From: Paraconexibacter algicola
Lineage (GTDB): Bacteria > Actinomycetota > Thermoleophilia > Solirubrobacterales > Solirubrobacteraceae
NCBI RefSeq assembly: GCF_003044185.1
Contig: NZ_PYYB01000004.1
Coordinates: forward strand, 248,001-312,000
DNA length: 64,000 nucleotides
Direction: 5' to 3'
Part shown: in pieces, positions 8,301 through 16,629 of the stretch
Position numbering within the stretch: the first letter of the stretch is position 1
Layout of the letters: every line of letters starts with the position of its first letter
Notes under the pieces: generated by a model
The model's input: the letters and a program-made list of their open reading frames with translations, nothing else
What the model was told of the DNA's origin: nothing
The model's database searches: none
Made by a program: the position numbers and the translations under genes

Positions 8301-9252
8301 GCGTCGGGAGCGCGCTGCGCTCCGCGGTCTGCCAGTCCGGCTGGAAGTCGCCGGCGATCGGCTTGTTCGTGAGGTTCGTGACGCCGGTGCCGTCGGCGTT
8401 CATCGCGTAGATCTCGTAGTCGCCGTCCCGATCGGACGAGAACAGGATCTTCCTGCCGTCCGGCGACCACGACGGCTCGAAGTCGGTGTCGGACGCGTTG
8501 CTGGTGATGTCGACCGGGTTCGTGCCGTCGGCGTTCATCACGAAGACGTCGTAGTCGGGGCCGTTGCGCTCGCTGGTGAACGCGAGCTTCGTGCCGTCCG
8601 GGGACCAGGCCGGGTGGATGTCGTAGCCGGCCGTGAGGGTGAGGTGGTGGAGCTCTCCCCCGTTCGGGTCCATCGTCCAGATGTCGTAGTTCCCGGCGAC
8701 GAGGCGGTCGGAGATGAACGCGATCCGGGAGCCGTCGGGCGACCAGGTGGGGTTCTCGTTGGATCCCGGGCTGTCCGTCAGCTGCCGCAGATCGGTCCCG
8801 TCGGCGGCGATCGTGTAGATCTGGTTGCTGCCCGTGCGGTTGGAGTAGAAGACGATGCGGGACCCGTCGGGCGACCAGCTGGGCGAGAACTCCGCGGAAG
8901 CGGGCAGGTTGGTCACGTTCACGGGCGCCGAGCCGTCCGCCGCGACGGTGTAGATCTCGCGGTTCCCGTCCCGCGTCGTCTGGAACGCGAGCCTCGTCCC
9001 GTCCGGCGACCATCGGGGCGAGAAGTCGTCGGCGGTGTTGGTCGTCAGCCGCGTCTGCCCCGTGCCGTCCGCGTTCATCGTGTACAGCTCGCGACCGCTG
9101 TGGTCCCGGTTCGAGGTGAACGCGATCTTCCCGTTGGTCCCCGGGACCACCCGGGCGTGCGAAGCGGCCGGGGACGCCGGGGCGTCGCCCACGCCGAGCG
9201 CGGCGAGGAGCAGGGCGGCGAGGGCTGGACCGGCACTCGGGAGAAGGCGCAC
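5308..9252 (-). CDS. Very large secreted protein with N-terminal TolB-like beta-propeller
   Basis: 1314 residues from GTG 9252, chosen because it gives a clean signal peptide (VRLLPSAGPALAALLLAALG, cleaved near SHA) and sits 6 bases after a -10 box. Residues of about 30-310 hold six PD40/WD40-like repeats, each carrying a WSPDGxxxAF or similar core and an ExYxMNADGT core, as in TolB and the C-terminal propellers of peptidases. A Pro/Gly/Thr linker follows. The remaining roughly 950 residues match no family I recognise; they contain a Cys-rich stretch (SGYCSNHANSYG ... FYRRCDRSS ... KTTCEEWDK), beta-rich segments and a C-terminal Ig-like region. There is no sorting signal. Probably an exported matrix or surface protein. 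Confidence 0.8.
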   Translation of the reverse strand: MRLLPSAGPALAALLLAALGVGDAPASPAASHARVVPGTNGKIAFTSNRDHSGRELYTMNADGTGQTRLTTNTADDFSPRWSPDGTRLAFQTTRDGNREIYTVAADGSAPVNVTNLPASAEFSPSWSPDGSRIVFYSNRTGSNQIYTIAADGTDLRQLTDSPGSNENPTWSPDGSRIAFISDRLVAGNYDIWTMDPNGGELHHLTLTAGYDIHPAWSPDGTKLAFTSERNGPDYDVFVMNADGTNPVDITSNASDTDFEPSWSPDGRKILFSSDRDGDYEIYAMNADGTGVTNLTNKPIAGDFQPDWQTAERSALPTPPAPTPQPTPGPGADPTPGPGPTSRPPAPACPSGVSLWVPGAYRTDFAVGDRELEVDMDVAGIGWRISGEVTAKGLGTLASGSMISTGDGEETLTLPLKASARKRLAGLTEPLSVKLALKASAEGCAPVEGKPVTFSFLDRQPARARSRSVRARASGFRPYQGNASDFEPSGYCSNHANSYGTPEQSALFYRRCDRSSGPARKTTCEEWDKTKSVQLGPIEAFSDCFIFDPEKASYESPTLVRLNGLELVPQSGRIVLNQQGDTLSSTGPVRIFLRAIPGDYPVDANNRFPVISTDRGVRMELPFSRRLNGIPLTSGRTVELPMPPVNTKDLVQAPAPGGKVGFFKSMLLTNVRPAFEFTHDGAYGTGRVSLTVGVTPPLPEKVFGAKLPTGLELGTEVTILATNAGGVDLKGKVGFSGPTTRFARISMGTLELRDASITASTDLSATVRAEVAVRAPGTAQAVLDRSPTVTGTWEFANWGLKGAAVQLDGLNKPIPFAAPLPIFLQRLGIGATVDPFSLTGSAGVTFGPSIFFRPVGARLEVASLDASVTAGYRQGDGPIPSELTFGPAVLKLGLFTIAQGRLAITPESTSFSGGFGFPPQVLRLGFLPSLDLEVRGYVTPKAFFGAGTGKVTVFGVPMAVHVRISDKALVSCVGPVGFQAGSAYMWETGEVRVMSRACGMRPAKRRPARARAAQAGPTPLTVVAGLDAKTFEFVGATAPPRIALVGPGGQRVETPEAPDGGVLDGRFMLSKDPANRATVVTLFKPQAGTWNVELLPGSDSLASIGEAEPAPEPEVDGRVRLGSDGDAKLTFAVEKGEGRRLRYVERVGDQQQELGTSTLAKSTRTFTPLPTTGLHTVVALVDDADGVPQYEVPVTRFRLGRVSEVDPMETCRVRRRGSTIRLTWKREDDDLVRVSALLKLKDGRTTSQSVDIDERTAVFTDVPREQNAVVGCTGVDGRARFSKPVFFQTKGKPITFTGPAPVNNPDAELGFGLIE

Positions 9253-9258
9253 CCGCGC

Positions 9259-9264
9259 ACTATA
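9259..9264 (-). promoter_or_regulatory. -10 box of the large TolB-propeller gene
   Basis: TATAGT on the minus strand, 6 bases before GTG 9252; supports that start and a leaderless transcript. Confidence 0.5.
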
Positions 9265-9377
9265 GGCCCACCTTCCGGACGATCGCGAACCGTCGTCCGG
9301 CACACGGCCTGGCCCGACCGCGCGCCGGGAAGCTCCGACCCGTCGCAACCTGCCCGGCGCCCTACGATCATCGGCCG

Positions 9378-10235
9378 GTGCGACATCGACCTCTCCCCTC
9401 CCCGCCGCTCTCCGGCCAGGTGCTCCTCGTCAGCGGGGCCGCCGGCGGGATCGGCGCGGCGACCGCCCGCGCGCTCGCGGCGCGCGGGGTCCTGCTCGCG
9501 CTGACCGACCGCGACGAGGCCGCCGTCCGCGCGCTCGCCGCCGGGCTTCCCGGCGCGAGCGCCCACGTGCTCGACGTGACCGACCGGTCGGCCTGCATCG
9601 ACGTCGTCGCCGCCGTGACCGCCGCGCACGGACGGCTCGACGCGGTCTGGGCCAACGCCGGGATCTCCGTGTACGGGCCACTGGACCTCGTCGACGCCGA
9701 CACGTGGGACGCCGTGCTGGACGTCAACCTCCGCGGCGCGGCGAACCTCGTCCGCGCCGCGCTGCCCGCCGTGATGCAGGCGCGCGGGTACGTCGCGCTC
9801 ACCTGCTCGGTCGCCTCGTTCGTCCACCAGCCCGGGCACACCGCCTACGCCGCGTCCAAGGCGGGCCTCGAGGCGCTCGGCGACAGCCTGCGCAGCGAGC
9901 TGACCGGCACCGGGGTCCGGGTCGGCACCTTCCACCCGGGCTGGATCGCCACCTCGCTCGTGGCCGAGAAGGAGGACCACCAGCCCGCCTTCCGGCGGTT
10001 CCGCGAGGCCGTCCGCCCGCCGTTCAACACGATCCACCCCGTCGACGCGATCGTGCCCGAGATCGTCGGCGCGTTCGAGCACCGCCGCGCGCGGCTCGTG
10101 TTCCCGCGCGTGCACTGGCTCGCCCACGCGCTGCGGCCCGTCGCGCACACGCGCGCGCTCAGCGCGGGCGTGCGCGCCGCCGCCCCGGAGATCCGGCGGC
10201 TGTACGCCGAGCAGCTCCAGGCCCGGCAGCGCTGA
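9378..10235 (+). CDS. Short-chain dehydrogenase/reductase (SDR)
   Basis: 285 residues, classical SDR. The cofactor motif is SGAAGGIGAA (about residues 19-28), NAG appears as WANAGIS, the catalytic Ser lies in TCSVAS, and the active site YAASK is at TAYAASKAGLEAL. The acidic residue ending beta2 (LTDRDEAAV) favours NAD(H). The C-terminal tail (RPVAHTRALSAGVRAAAPEI) is longer than in a minimal SDR and Arg-rich. A -10-like TACGAT at 9363-9368 precedes GTG 9378 by 9 bases. The substrate is unknown. It is divergent from the large secreted protein. Confidence 0.88.
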   Translation: MRHRPLPSPPLSGQVLLVSGAAGGIGAATARALAARGVLLALTDRDEAAVRALAAGLPGASAHVLDVTDRSACIDVVAAVTAAHGRLDAVWANAGISVYGPLDLVDADTWDAVLDVNLRGAANLVRAALPAVMQARGYVALTCSVASFVHQPGHTAYAASKAGLEALGDSLRSELTGTGVRVGTFHPGWIATSLVAEKEDHQPAFRRFREAVRPPFNTIHPVDAIVPEIVGAFEHRRARLVFPRVHWLAHALRPVAHTRALSAGVRAAAPEIRRLYAEQLQARQR

Positions 10236-10530
10236 ACGGGCACCGTCACCCGGCGCTCGCCGAGGTCACCGATCCCGCATCCTCGGTGGTCCGATCGAGC
10301 TTGCCCGAAGTACCGCAGGTCCTCTCCTGAGAAGGCCCGGCCGTCCTCGGCGGCCGCCGCGCGCGGCTTGCTCACCAGGGCGTCCGACGACCCGTATGCG
10401 CCACTTCGGCCCGGCGAGCACGGTGCCCGCCCTGCGCCTGCGACGGGCGGGCCGCCCTGCGCCTGCCGGAGATCCCGCTGCGGCCTGCCGACGACACCAC
10501 CGCGGCGGCCGGGCAGATCTGACGCGGCGG
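10236..10530. other. Intergenic stretch, no gene seen
   Basis: Between the convergent SDR and ELWxxDGT genes. No frame with plausible start, RBS or protein character; a CCGCCCTGCGCCTGC-like segment occurs twice near 10430-10470 without an evident role. The only clear element is the hairpin at its right edge. Confidence 0.5.
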
Positions 10531-10532
10531 CG

Positions 10533-10561
10533 CGGCGGGCGGGCGACTCGCCCGCCCGCCG
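10533..10561 (-). terminator. Very stable hairpin ending the ELWxxDGT gene
   Basis: CGGCGGGCGGGCGA / TCGCCCGCCCGCCG, 14-base perfect arms with one base between, 12 bases past the stop at 10573. Without a T-run; may also stop transcription from the convergent SDR gene. Confidence 0.6.
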
Positions 10562-10572
10562 CCCGCTCGCGG

Positions 10573-13500
10573 CTACCGGCGCTTCGCCGCCGGACGGCGG
10601 AGCTTCAGCGTGCGGGTCACGCTGGTCCTCCCGATGGTCGCGGTCGCCGTCACGGCGGTCGTCCGCCCGGCGCGCACGAGCTTGCGGCCCTGCGCGTTCA
10701 GCGTCAGGCGGACGCTGACCGTGCCGCCGGCCGCCGCCCGGAACGCGGCCCGGGCGACCGTCACCCGCACGGTCCGCCGCTTGCCCTTCACCCGCTGCGT
10801 GGCGCGGACGGTCAGCGTGACGGTGCCGGCGCACACCGTCGTGCCCGTGCACCGCAGCGCCACCGCCGCGCGGTTGCGCGCGTCGAGGCGCAGCGTCGAC
10901 GGTCCGCCGAACGCGAACGCCGTCCGCGGCGGGGTCGTCGTGCCGCCGCCCGGCGTCGTGCCGCCGCCACCGGCCGGGGGCGACCCGGTGCCGGTGCCCG
11001 TGCCGGACCCGGGATCGGTCGGCGGGGTCGGCGGCGCGGGCGGCGCCGGCGGGACCCGCGCCGGCACCGTGAACAGCTCGCGGCCCGGGATGTCCTGGGT
11101 GGCGACGAGGACCACGCGGTCACCCGCCTGCGCGAAGCCGCGCGGGGTCGAGGACTCGCTCCCCGGACGGATGTCCGTCGGGGTGGTGCTCGCGGGCGTG
11201 CCGTCGCTGGTCCACAGCTCCTCGCCGACCGCGGCCGTGCGGGCGCCGAAGTGCAGGCGGTCACGGATGACCCGCAGGCCGGTCACGCCACCGTCGGTCG
11301 TGCCCGGGGCGGTGTCCGCCAGCAGCGAGGTGCCCGCCGCGGTCCCGTCGGTGACCCAGGGCTCGATGCCCGCCGTCGGGGTGCGGATCAGGAACACGAG
11401 CCGGTCCCCGACGACCGTCAGGGAGCCCGGGAAGGTCCCGGCGGTGGGCGTCGGGATGTCGGTGACGCGGACGGTCCCGGCGGCGGTCCCGTCGCTCTTG
11501 AAGATCTCCCAGCCCTCCGGCCCCCCGTCGTTGGCGGCGAAGAACACCGTCGAGCCGACGGCGACGAGCTCGTAGGGACTGGACCCGCCCACCCCGGGGC
11601 GGATGTCCTTGACGCGCACGGTGCCCGCCGCGGTGCCGTCGCTCTTCCAGAGCTCGGTGTCGCGCCCGTCGAGGCCGTCACCGGCGGAGGCGAAGAAGAG
11701 CGTCGACCCGACCGCCACCATCTCCCCGCTCCCGGCCGCCACGGGACCCGCGTCGGTCGGGCGCTGGATGGGCCTGATCTTGACCGGCTCGCTCGCGCCC
11801 CTCGGCAGCTTCCAGAACGCCGCGGCGTCGGTCTGGTCGGAGCCGAAGAGGTACAGCGCGTCGCCCATGACCGTCAGCGAGATGGGAAAGAACCCGAAGG
11901 TCGCCGGTGCCGCGGGCGGCACGCTCTTCACGATCGAGACCCCCGTGCCGTCGCTGGCGCGCAGATCGACCTGCGAGCCGCTGGGCACGGCCGGGACGAC
12001 CACGCCGAAGTAGAGCTTGCCGTCGAAGGCGACGGACGACGTGATGCTCGGGCTCTGCGCGCCCGGAACCTGGTCGGCGACCAGGCGGGTGCCGTCGGTC
12101 GTGCCGTCGGTCACCCACAGCTCCGTCCCCGTCGCGCCGTCGTTGGCCGTGAAGAACAGCTTCGACCCGACCGCCCGCAGCGGCCGCGGGTCGCTCCCGG
12201 TGGCTCCGGGCCGGATGTCCCGCAGGAGCCTCGTGCCGTCGCCGGTGCCGTCGGTCACGTGCAGCTCCGGGCCGAGGCCGCCCGTGTCGGCGACGAAGTA
12301 CGCCTTGTCGCCCGCCGTGGTCAGGAACGGGTCGACGCCGTCGCGGAAGGTCGAGGGCGTCCGCTGGTTGAGGTCGCGCACGAGCCGGGTGCCCGCCGTC
12401 GTCCCGTCGGAGACCCACGGCTCCCCGCCCGTCGACGGCGTGCTGGTGCGGAAGTAGACGCGATCGCCGAAGCTCACCGCGGCCCGCGGCGCCCCCGACG
12501 GGTCGAGCTGGCGGGTCCCCGCCGCGGTCCCGTCGCTGAACCACAGGCCACCGGAGGCCGTCGGACCCTCGGCCGCGAAGACGACCCCGTTGGGCACCGC
12601 CAGCAGCGCGCGACCCTGACCGAAGTCGGGGGTCGGGTTGTAGGCCACCGAGGTGACGGTCGTCGTGCCGCCGGACGTGCCGTTGGAGACGTAGAGGCGC
12701 ACGCCGGTGCCGTCGTTGGCGAGGAAGAACAGCTTGTCGCCCACGACGACGAGGCTTTCCGGGTTGGACGCCCCGACGTCCGGGTTGATGTCCTTCACGA
12801 GCGTCGTGCCGGCCGCGGTGCCGTCGGAGGTCCACAGCTCCCGCTCGGTCGTCTCGTCCCCGGCGTGGAAGTACAGCTTGCCCTGGAGCACCACCGGGAA
12901 CCGGGGGTCACCGCCGTCGGGACCCTGGCGGATCTCCTTGACCAGCGCGACGGTCGGCGTCGCCGTGGCGAGCCCGTCCACCTTCCAGAGCTCGTTGTTG
13001 TTGGGCGCGTCGCTGGCGTTCAGGTACAGGACGCCGTTCAGCACCACGGGACTGCTCGGGTCGCTGGAGCCGGGTCCCGGGTTGATGTCGGTCAGCCGCT
13101 CGGTGCCCGGGGCGGTGCCGTCGGTACGCCACAGCTCCCGGCCGTTGATGCCGTCGTCGGCGGTGAAGTACACCTTCGAGCCGATGCGCATGAGGTCCTG
13201 CGGCCCGGAGCCGTCGGGGCCGGTGCGGACCGGCAGTGGCGTCGTGCCGGACGCCGTGCCGTCGCTGATCCACAGCTCGCGGCCCTCGTTCGGCGCCTCG
13301 GCCGCGAACACGAACGTCGAGCCGTCACCGAGCGCCGTGAACTGGTCGGGGTTGCTGTCGCCGGACGCGAGGTCCTTCAGCTGGAAGGTCCCGGTGGCCG
13401 TGCCGTCGGTGCGCCACAGCTCGCGGCCGCCCGTGCCCTCGTTGGCGGCGAAGTAGACGACGTCCCCGGACGGCGTGGTCACCGTGCCGAACGACGTCGG

Positions 13501-13815
13501 GTCCGCGGCCGCGGTCCCCGTGCCGATCGCCTTCACGAGCGTCGTGCCCGCGGCGCTGCCGTCGGTGATCCAGATGCCCCGGTCCCCGCCCGGGATCCCG
13601 GCGGTGAAGACGTGACGCGTGCCGAGCTTCGCGAACCCCGACGGGTCCGACGACCCCGGGGGCGTGAGCCGGAAGTCCTTCAGCAGCGTGGGCGGCCCCT
13701 CCAGCGTGACCGCAGCGGATGGCGCGGGCGCGGCGAGACCGAGCGCGACGAGTGGCGCGAGCGCGCGGACGGCGAGACGACGCGTCGGCGACGCGCCGCG
13801 ACGAAGAGACGACAT
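10573..13815 (-). CDS. Secreted ELWxxDGT-repeat protein
   Basis: 1080 residues. A signal peptide (RRLAVRALAPLVALGLAAPAP) follows a well-placed RBS (AGGGGG, 4 bases before ATG 13815). The body is about 16 copies of a roughly 50-residue beta-propeller-like repeat, each ending in ELWxxDGTxxGT or a close variant (ELWRTDGTATGT, ELWTSDGTAAGT, EPWVTDGTAAGT) and containing a VFFAANDG-type core. A Pro/Gly/Thr linker then leads to a C-terminal domain with VALRCTGTTVCAGTVTLTV, a C-x5-C-x-G pattern shared with other secreted proteins here. ELWxxDGT proteins are extracellular and of unknown function. A strong hairpin terminates the gene. Confidence 0.9.
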   Translation of the reverse strand: MSSLRRGASPTRRLAVRALAPLVALGLAAPAPSAAVTLEGPPTLLKDFRLTPPGSSDPSGFAKLGTRHVFTAGIPGGDRGIWITDGSAAGTTLVKAIGTGTAAADPTSFGTVTTPSGDVVYFAANEGTGGRELWRTDGTATGTFQLKDLASGDSNPDQFTALGDGSTFVFAAEAPNEGRELWISDGTASGTTPLPVRTGPDGSGPQDLMRIGSKVYFTADDGINGRELWRTDGTAPGTERLTDINPGPGSSDPSSPVVLNGVLYLNASDAPNNNELWKVDGLATATPTVALVKEIRQGPDGGDPRFPVVLQGKLYFHAGDETTERELWTSDGTAAGTTLVKDINPDVGASNPESLVVVGDKLFFLANDGTGVRLYVSNGTSGGTTTVTSVAYNPTPDFGQGRALLAVPNGVVFAAEGPTASGGLWFSDGTAAGTRQLDPSGAPRAAVSFGDRVYFRTSTPSTGGEPWVSDGTTAGTRLVRDLNQRTPSTFRDGVDPFLTTAGDKAYFVADTGGLGPELHVTDGTGDGTRLLRDIRPGATGSDPRPLRAVGSKLFFTANDGATGTELWVTDGTTDGTRLVADQVPGAQSPSITSSVAFDGKLYFGVVVPAVPSGSQVDLRASDGTGVSIVKSVPPAAPATFGFFPISLTVMGDALYLFGSDQTDAAAFWKLPRGASEPVKIRPIQRPTDAGPVAAGSGEMVAVGSTLFFASAGDGLDGRDTELWKSDGTAAGTVRVKDIRPGVGGSSPYELVAVGSTVFFAANDGGPEGWEIFKSDGTAAGTVRVTDIPTPTAGTFPGSLTVVGDRLVFLIRTPTAGIEPWVTDGTAAGTSLLADTAPGTTDGGVTGLRVIRDRLHFGARTAAVGEELWTSDGTPASTTPTDIRPGSESSTPRGFAQAGDRVVLVATQDIPGRELFTVPARVPPAPPAPPTPPTDPGSGTGTGTGSPPAGGGGTTPGGGTTTPPRTAFAFGGPSTLRLDARNRAAVALRCTGTTVCAGTVTLTVRATQRVKGKRRTVRVTVARAAFRAAAGGTVSVRLTLNAQGRKLVRAGRTTAVTATATIGRTSVTRTLKLRRPAAKRR

Positions 13816-13960
13816 GGAACCCCCTGGTTGGAACCGACCACACCGACCGCACCCCTGCGGGCCGGTGCACCACCGTGAATTCCATCACACCGGAATGCGC
13901 GGCGTGCCATCGACGCCCCGGCCACCGGTGCCGGGCGCGTCGGCGCTCGCGGCCACCCGC

Positions 13961-14188
13961 TCAGGCCGGGGGCGGCGTCCAGCCGGCGCGCAGCCGGTCG
14001 GCGTAGGCGGCGAGCCCACGCGCGGCCGGGGTCTCCTCCCCCAGCGTCCACGCGTGCGCGGCGAGCGCGGCCGCGAGCTCGTCGGGACCGTCGCCGAGGT
14101 CCAGCCGGGCGCGGATCAGGTCCTGCAGTGCCCGGCCCGGGTTGGCGGCGGCGATCGCCGCGTCCAGCGCCTCGTCGAGATCGTCCAT
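13961..14188 (-). CDS. Small hypothetical protein
   Basis: 75 residues, acidic and helical (MDDLDEALDAAIAAANPGRA ... DGPDELAAALAAHAWTLGEE). No family recognised, no signal peptide or membrane segment. The start at ATG 14188 lies back to back with the chagasin-like gene (41 bases apart), so the two share a promoter region. Codon use (G/C third positions) matches true genes here. A cytoplasmic protein is likely. Confidence 0.6.
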   Translation of the reverse strand: MDDLDEALDAAIAAANPGRALQDLIRARLDLGDGPDELAAALAAHAWTLGEETPAARGLAAYADRLRAGWTPPPA

Positions 14189-14216
14189 CGCGGTCCCATC
14201 ATCGCGCAGACGCGGC

Positions 14217-14222
14217 TAGGGT
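14217..14222 (+). promoter_or_regulatory. -10 box of the chagasin-like gene
   Basis: TAGGGT, 7 bases before ATG 14230, no RBS; leaderless layout. Confidence 0.45.
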
Positions 14223-14229
14223 CGGCGCC

Positions 14230-14661
14230 ATGACCGCCCGGCCCGCCCGTCGTCTCGTCGTCCTCGCCCTCCCCGCCGCGCTCGCGTGCGGCGCGACCCC
14301 GGGGCCCGCGGTCGCGGCGGCGCCCACCGGGACGACCGTGGTGACGCAGGCGCGCTCGGGCGACGTCGTCACGATCGCGCGCGGACGGACCCTCGAGCTG
14401 CGGCTCACCGCCTGCCTGGCGAGCTGCGGCTTCCGCTACGAGACCGAGCGGCGCCCCGACCCGTCGGTGCTGCGGTTCCGCTCCTCCCGCGTCGAGACCC
14501 CCGAGCAGCCGCAGGACGGTCCGCCGGTCGTCGGTGGGTCCAGCACCAAGGTCGTGCGCTATCGCGCGACCGGCCGGGGGACGACACGGCTGGCCCTGCG
14601 ACTCGTCGGCCCCGAGGGGACCGTCGACCAGCGCTTCCGGCTGACCGTCCGCGTGCGCTGA
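14230..14661 (+). CDS. Secreted chagasin-like (inhibitor I42-type) beta protein
   Basis: 143 residues with a signal peptide (residues 1-29, ...GPAVAA-AP). The mature part follows the plan of the I42/chagasin fold: GDVVTIARGRTLELRL, then LASCGFRYE where cysteine-protease inhibitors have NPTTGYxW, then STKVVRYRATGRGTTRLALR and a final RFRLTVRVR strand. Two cysteines in TACLASCGF replace the canonical loop residues, so inhibitory activity is doubtful. Exported; target unknown. The family call rests on pattern, not alignment. Confidence 0.5.
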   Translation: MTARPARRLVVLALPAALACGATPGPAVAAAPTGTTVVTQARSGDVVTIARGRTLELRLTACLASCGFRYETERRPDPSVLRFRSSRVETPEQPQDGPPVVGGSSTKVVRYRATGRGTTRLALRLVGPEGTVDQRFRLTVRVR

Positions 14662-14704
14662 GCGCCGCTTCCGGGCCCGTCCCGGGAGCGGTCACCCCCA
14701 CCTT

Positions 14705-14746
14705 GACGCTACGAGTTGACACGGTGGAAAGTCGAGCTGTAGCGTC
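14705..14746. promoter_or_regulatory. Promoter with inverted repeat ahead of the CYP153 operon
   Basis: A -35 TTGACA (14716-14721), 18-base spacer and -10 TAGCGT (14740-14745) form the best promoter in the window. It is framed by a perfect 8-base inverted repeat, GACGCTAC (14705-14712) and GTAGCGTC (14739-14746), whose right arm covers the -10. A TGACAC element inside recurs at the promoter of the TetR gene of this cluster. Confidence 0.6.
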
Positions 14747-14800
14747 TGCCGCGGAGAGGCCCCGCACCGCGCGGGCACGGACCAGCGAGAGAGGGAGACG

Positions 14801-15121
14801 ATGGGCACCATCACGTTCGTCGAGTACGACGGCACCACGCACGAGATCGAGCTCGTGGACGGGTCGTCGCTCATGCAGCTCGCGACGAGCAACGGCGTCC
14901 CCGGCATCGACGGCGACTGCGGCGGCGAGGCCTCGTGCGGCACCTGCCACGTCATCGTCGACGAGGCGTGGGCCGCGAGGACCGGCACCCGCTCGGAGGA
15001 GGAGAGCCAGATGATCGAGATGTCCCCCGAGTGCGCGCCGAACTCGCGCCTCGCGTGCCAGATCACGGCGACCCCGGACCTCGACGGTCTGACGGTCCGC
15101 CTCCCCGAGTTCCAGATGTAG
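14801..15121 (+). CDS. [2Fe-2S] ferredoxin of the CYP153 system
   Basis: 106 residues, adrenodoxin/putidaredoxin type. The cluster ligands are Cys40, Cys46, Cys49 and Cys86 in the arrangement GDCGGEASCGTCHV ... RLACQ. It should carry electrons from the ferredoxin reductase encoded two genes downstream to the P450 next to it. A good RBS (GAGGGAG) precedes ATG 14801. First gene of the operon, 37 bases before the P450. An extra Cys78 is not a cluster ligand. Confidence 0.93.
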   Translation: MGTITFVEYDGTTHEIELVDGSSLMQLATSNGVPGIDGDCGGEASCGTCHVIVDEAWAARTGTRSEEESQMIEMSPECAPNSRLACQITATPDLDGLTVRLPEFQM

Positions 15122-15158
15122 CGCAACGGCACCCCGACCGAGGCAGGCGAACGCAGAC

Positions 15159-16601
15159 ATGACCCCCATCGACACCGTGCTCGACCAGGCGCTGACCCGC
15201 GTCACCGACAAGGTGCAGGCGACCATCCCCGTCGACCGGCAGGTGCGCGCGGCGCACCTCGTGAAGAAGGCGAAGCGCTTCGCGGGTCTCGAGACCCCGC
15301 TCGTCTTCACCGAGGAGCCGATCCCCGACCCCGCCGACGTGCCGCTGACCGAGATCGACCTCAGCAACCCGTTCATGAACCGGCAGGGGAAGTGGTACCC
15401 GTACTTCGCGCGGCTGCGCGACGAGGCGCCGGTCCACTACCTGGCCGACAGCCCGTTCGGCCCGTTCTGGTCGATCACGCGGTACGCGGACATCCAGGCC
15501 GTCGACTCCAACCCGAAGGTCTTCTCCGCCGAGCCGTACATCGTGCTCGGGCAGCCGCCGCTGGAGATCGAGATGTTCATCGCGATGGACCCGCCCAAGC
15601 ACGACGTGCAGCGCAAGGCCGTCCAGGGCGTCGTCGCGCCGCGCAACCTCAAGGAGATGGAGGGCCTCATCCGCGAGCGGGTGCAGGAGGTCCTCGACTC
15701 CCTGCCGACCGACGAGCCGTTCGACTGGGTCGACCGTGTCTCGATCGAGATCACCGGCCGCATGCTCGCGACGCTCCTGGACTTCCCCTACGAGCAGCGC
15801 CGCAAGCTCACCTACTGGTCGGACACCATCAGCGGGACCGCGGAGGGCACCGGCGGCACCACGCACCAGGACGAGATGTTCGCCGCCGGCGAGGAGCTCG
15901 CCCGCAGCTTCGTCGCGCTCTGGCACGACAAGGCGGCGCGCCGGGCCGCGGGCGAGCCCGACGGCTTCGACCTCATCACGCTGATGCAGACCTCCGAGGA
16001 CACGAAGGACCTGATCAAGAAGCCGATGGAGTTCCTCGGCAACCTCACGCTCCTGATCGTCGGCGGCAACGACACCACGCGCAACTCGATGACCGGCGGC
16101 GTCCTCGCGCTCAGCCAGAACCCCGACCAGTTCGAGAAGCTGAAGGCCGACCCGTCGGTGATCCCGAACATGGTCTCGGAGATCATCCGCTGGCAGACCC
16201 CGCTGGCCTACATGCGTCGCGTCGCCAAGGAGGACGTCCACTTCGGCGGGCAGTTCATCCGCAAGGGCGACCAGGTGATCATGTGGTACGCGTCGGGCAA
16301 CCGCGATGAGCGCAAGTTCGAGAACCCCGACGCCTTCCTCATCGACCGCCCGAACGCGCGCAACCACATGTCGTTCGGCTTCGGCGTGCACCGCTGCATG
16401 GGCAACCGCCTGGCCGAGATGCAGCTGCGGATCCTCTGGGAGGAGCTGCTCGCGCGGTTCGACCGCATCGACGTCGTCGGCGAGCCCGAGTACGTGCAGT
16501 CGAACTTCGTCAAGGGCTACTCGAAGATGATGGTGCAGCTGACCGCCCGGAGCGCGCCGCAGGAGAGCGCCGAGCCCGCCGAGGAGCCGGCCGCCGCCTG
16601 A
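15159..16601 (+). CDS. cyp153: Cytochrome P450, CYP153-type alkane terminal hydroxylase
   Basis: 480 residues, cytosolic class I P450. The I-helix segment LLIVGGNDTTRNSMTGGV and the following PNMVSEIIRWQTPLAYMRR are signatures of the CYP153 family, which hydroxylates medium-chain n-alkanes at the terminal carbon. The K-helix ExxR is in SEIIRW, and the haem loop FGFGVHRCMGN gives the axial ligand at Cys413. The acidic Ala/Glu/Pro tail (residues 465-480) is unusual but harmless. Flanked by its own ferredoxin and reductase, so it is a self-contained hydroxylase. The chain-length range cannot be read from sequence. Confidence 0.92.
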   Translation: MTPIDTVLDQALTRVTDKVQATIPVDRQVRAAHLVKKAKRFAGLETPLVFTEEPIPDPADVPLTEIDLSNPFMNRQGKWYPYFARLRDEAPVHYLADSPFGPFWSITRYADIQAVDSNPKVFSAEPYIVLGQPPLEIEMFIAMDPPKHDVQRKAVQGVVAPRNLKEMEGLIRERVQEVLDSLPTDEPFDWVDRVSIEITGRMLATLLDFPYEQRRKLTYWSDTISGTAEGTGGTTHQDEMFAAGEELARSFVALWHDKAARRAAGEPDGFDLITLMQTSEDTKDLIKKPMEFLGNLTLLIVGGNDTTRNSMTGGVLALSQNPDQFEKLKADPSVIPNMVSEIIRWQTPLAYMRRVAKEDVHFGGQFIRKGDQVIMWYASGNRDERKFENPDAFLIDRPNARNHMSFGFGVHRCMGNRLAEMQLRILWEELLARFDRIDVVGEPEYVQSNFVKGYSKMMVQLTARSAPQESAEPAEEPAAA

Positions 16602-16629
16602 GCGGCGCCGTCGACGGAGGGCAGCAACG

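Noticed and set aside
10236-10530. Small frames in the gap after the SDR gene (for example from ATG 10396)
   Set aside because: Arg/Pro/Ala-rich, no RBS or -10, and the frame runs on antisense through the ELWxxDGT gene.
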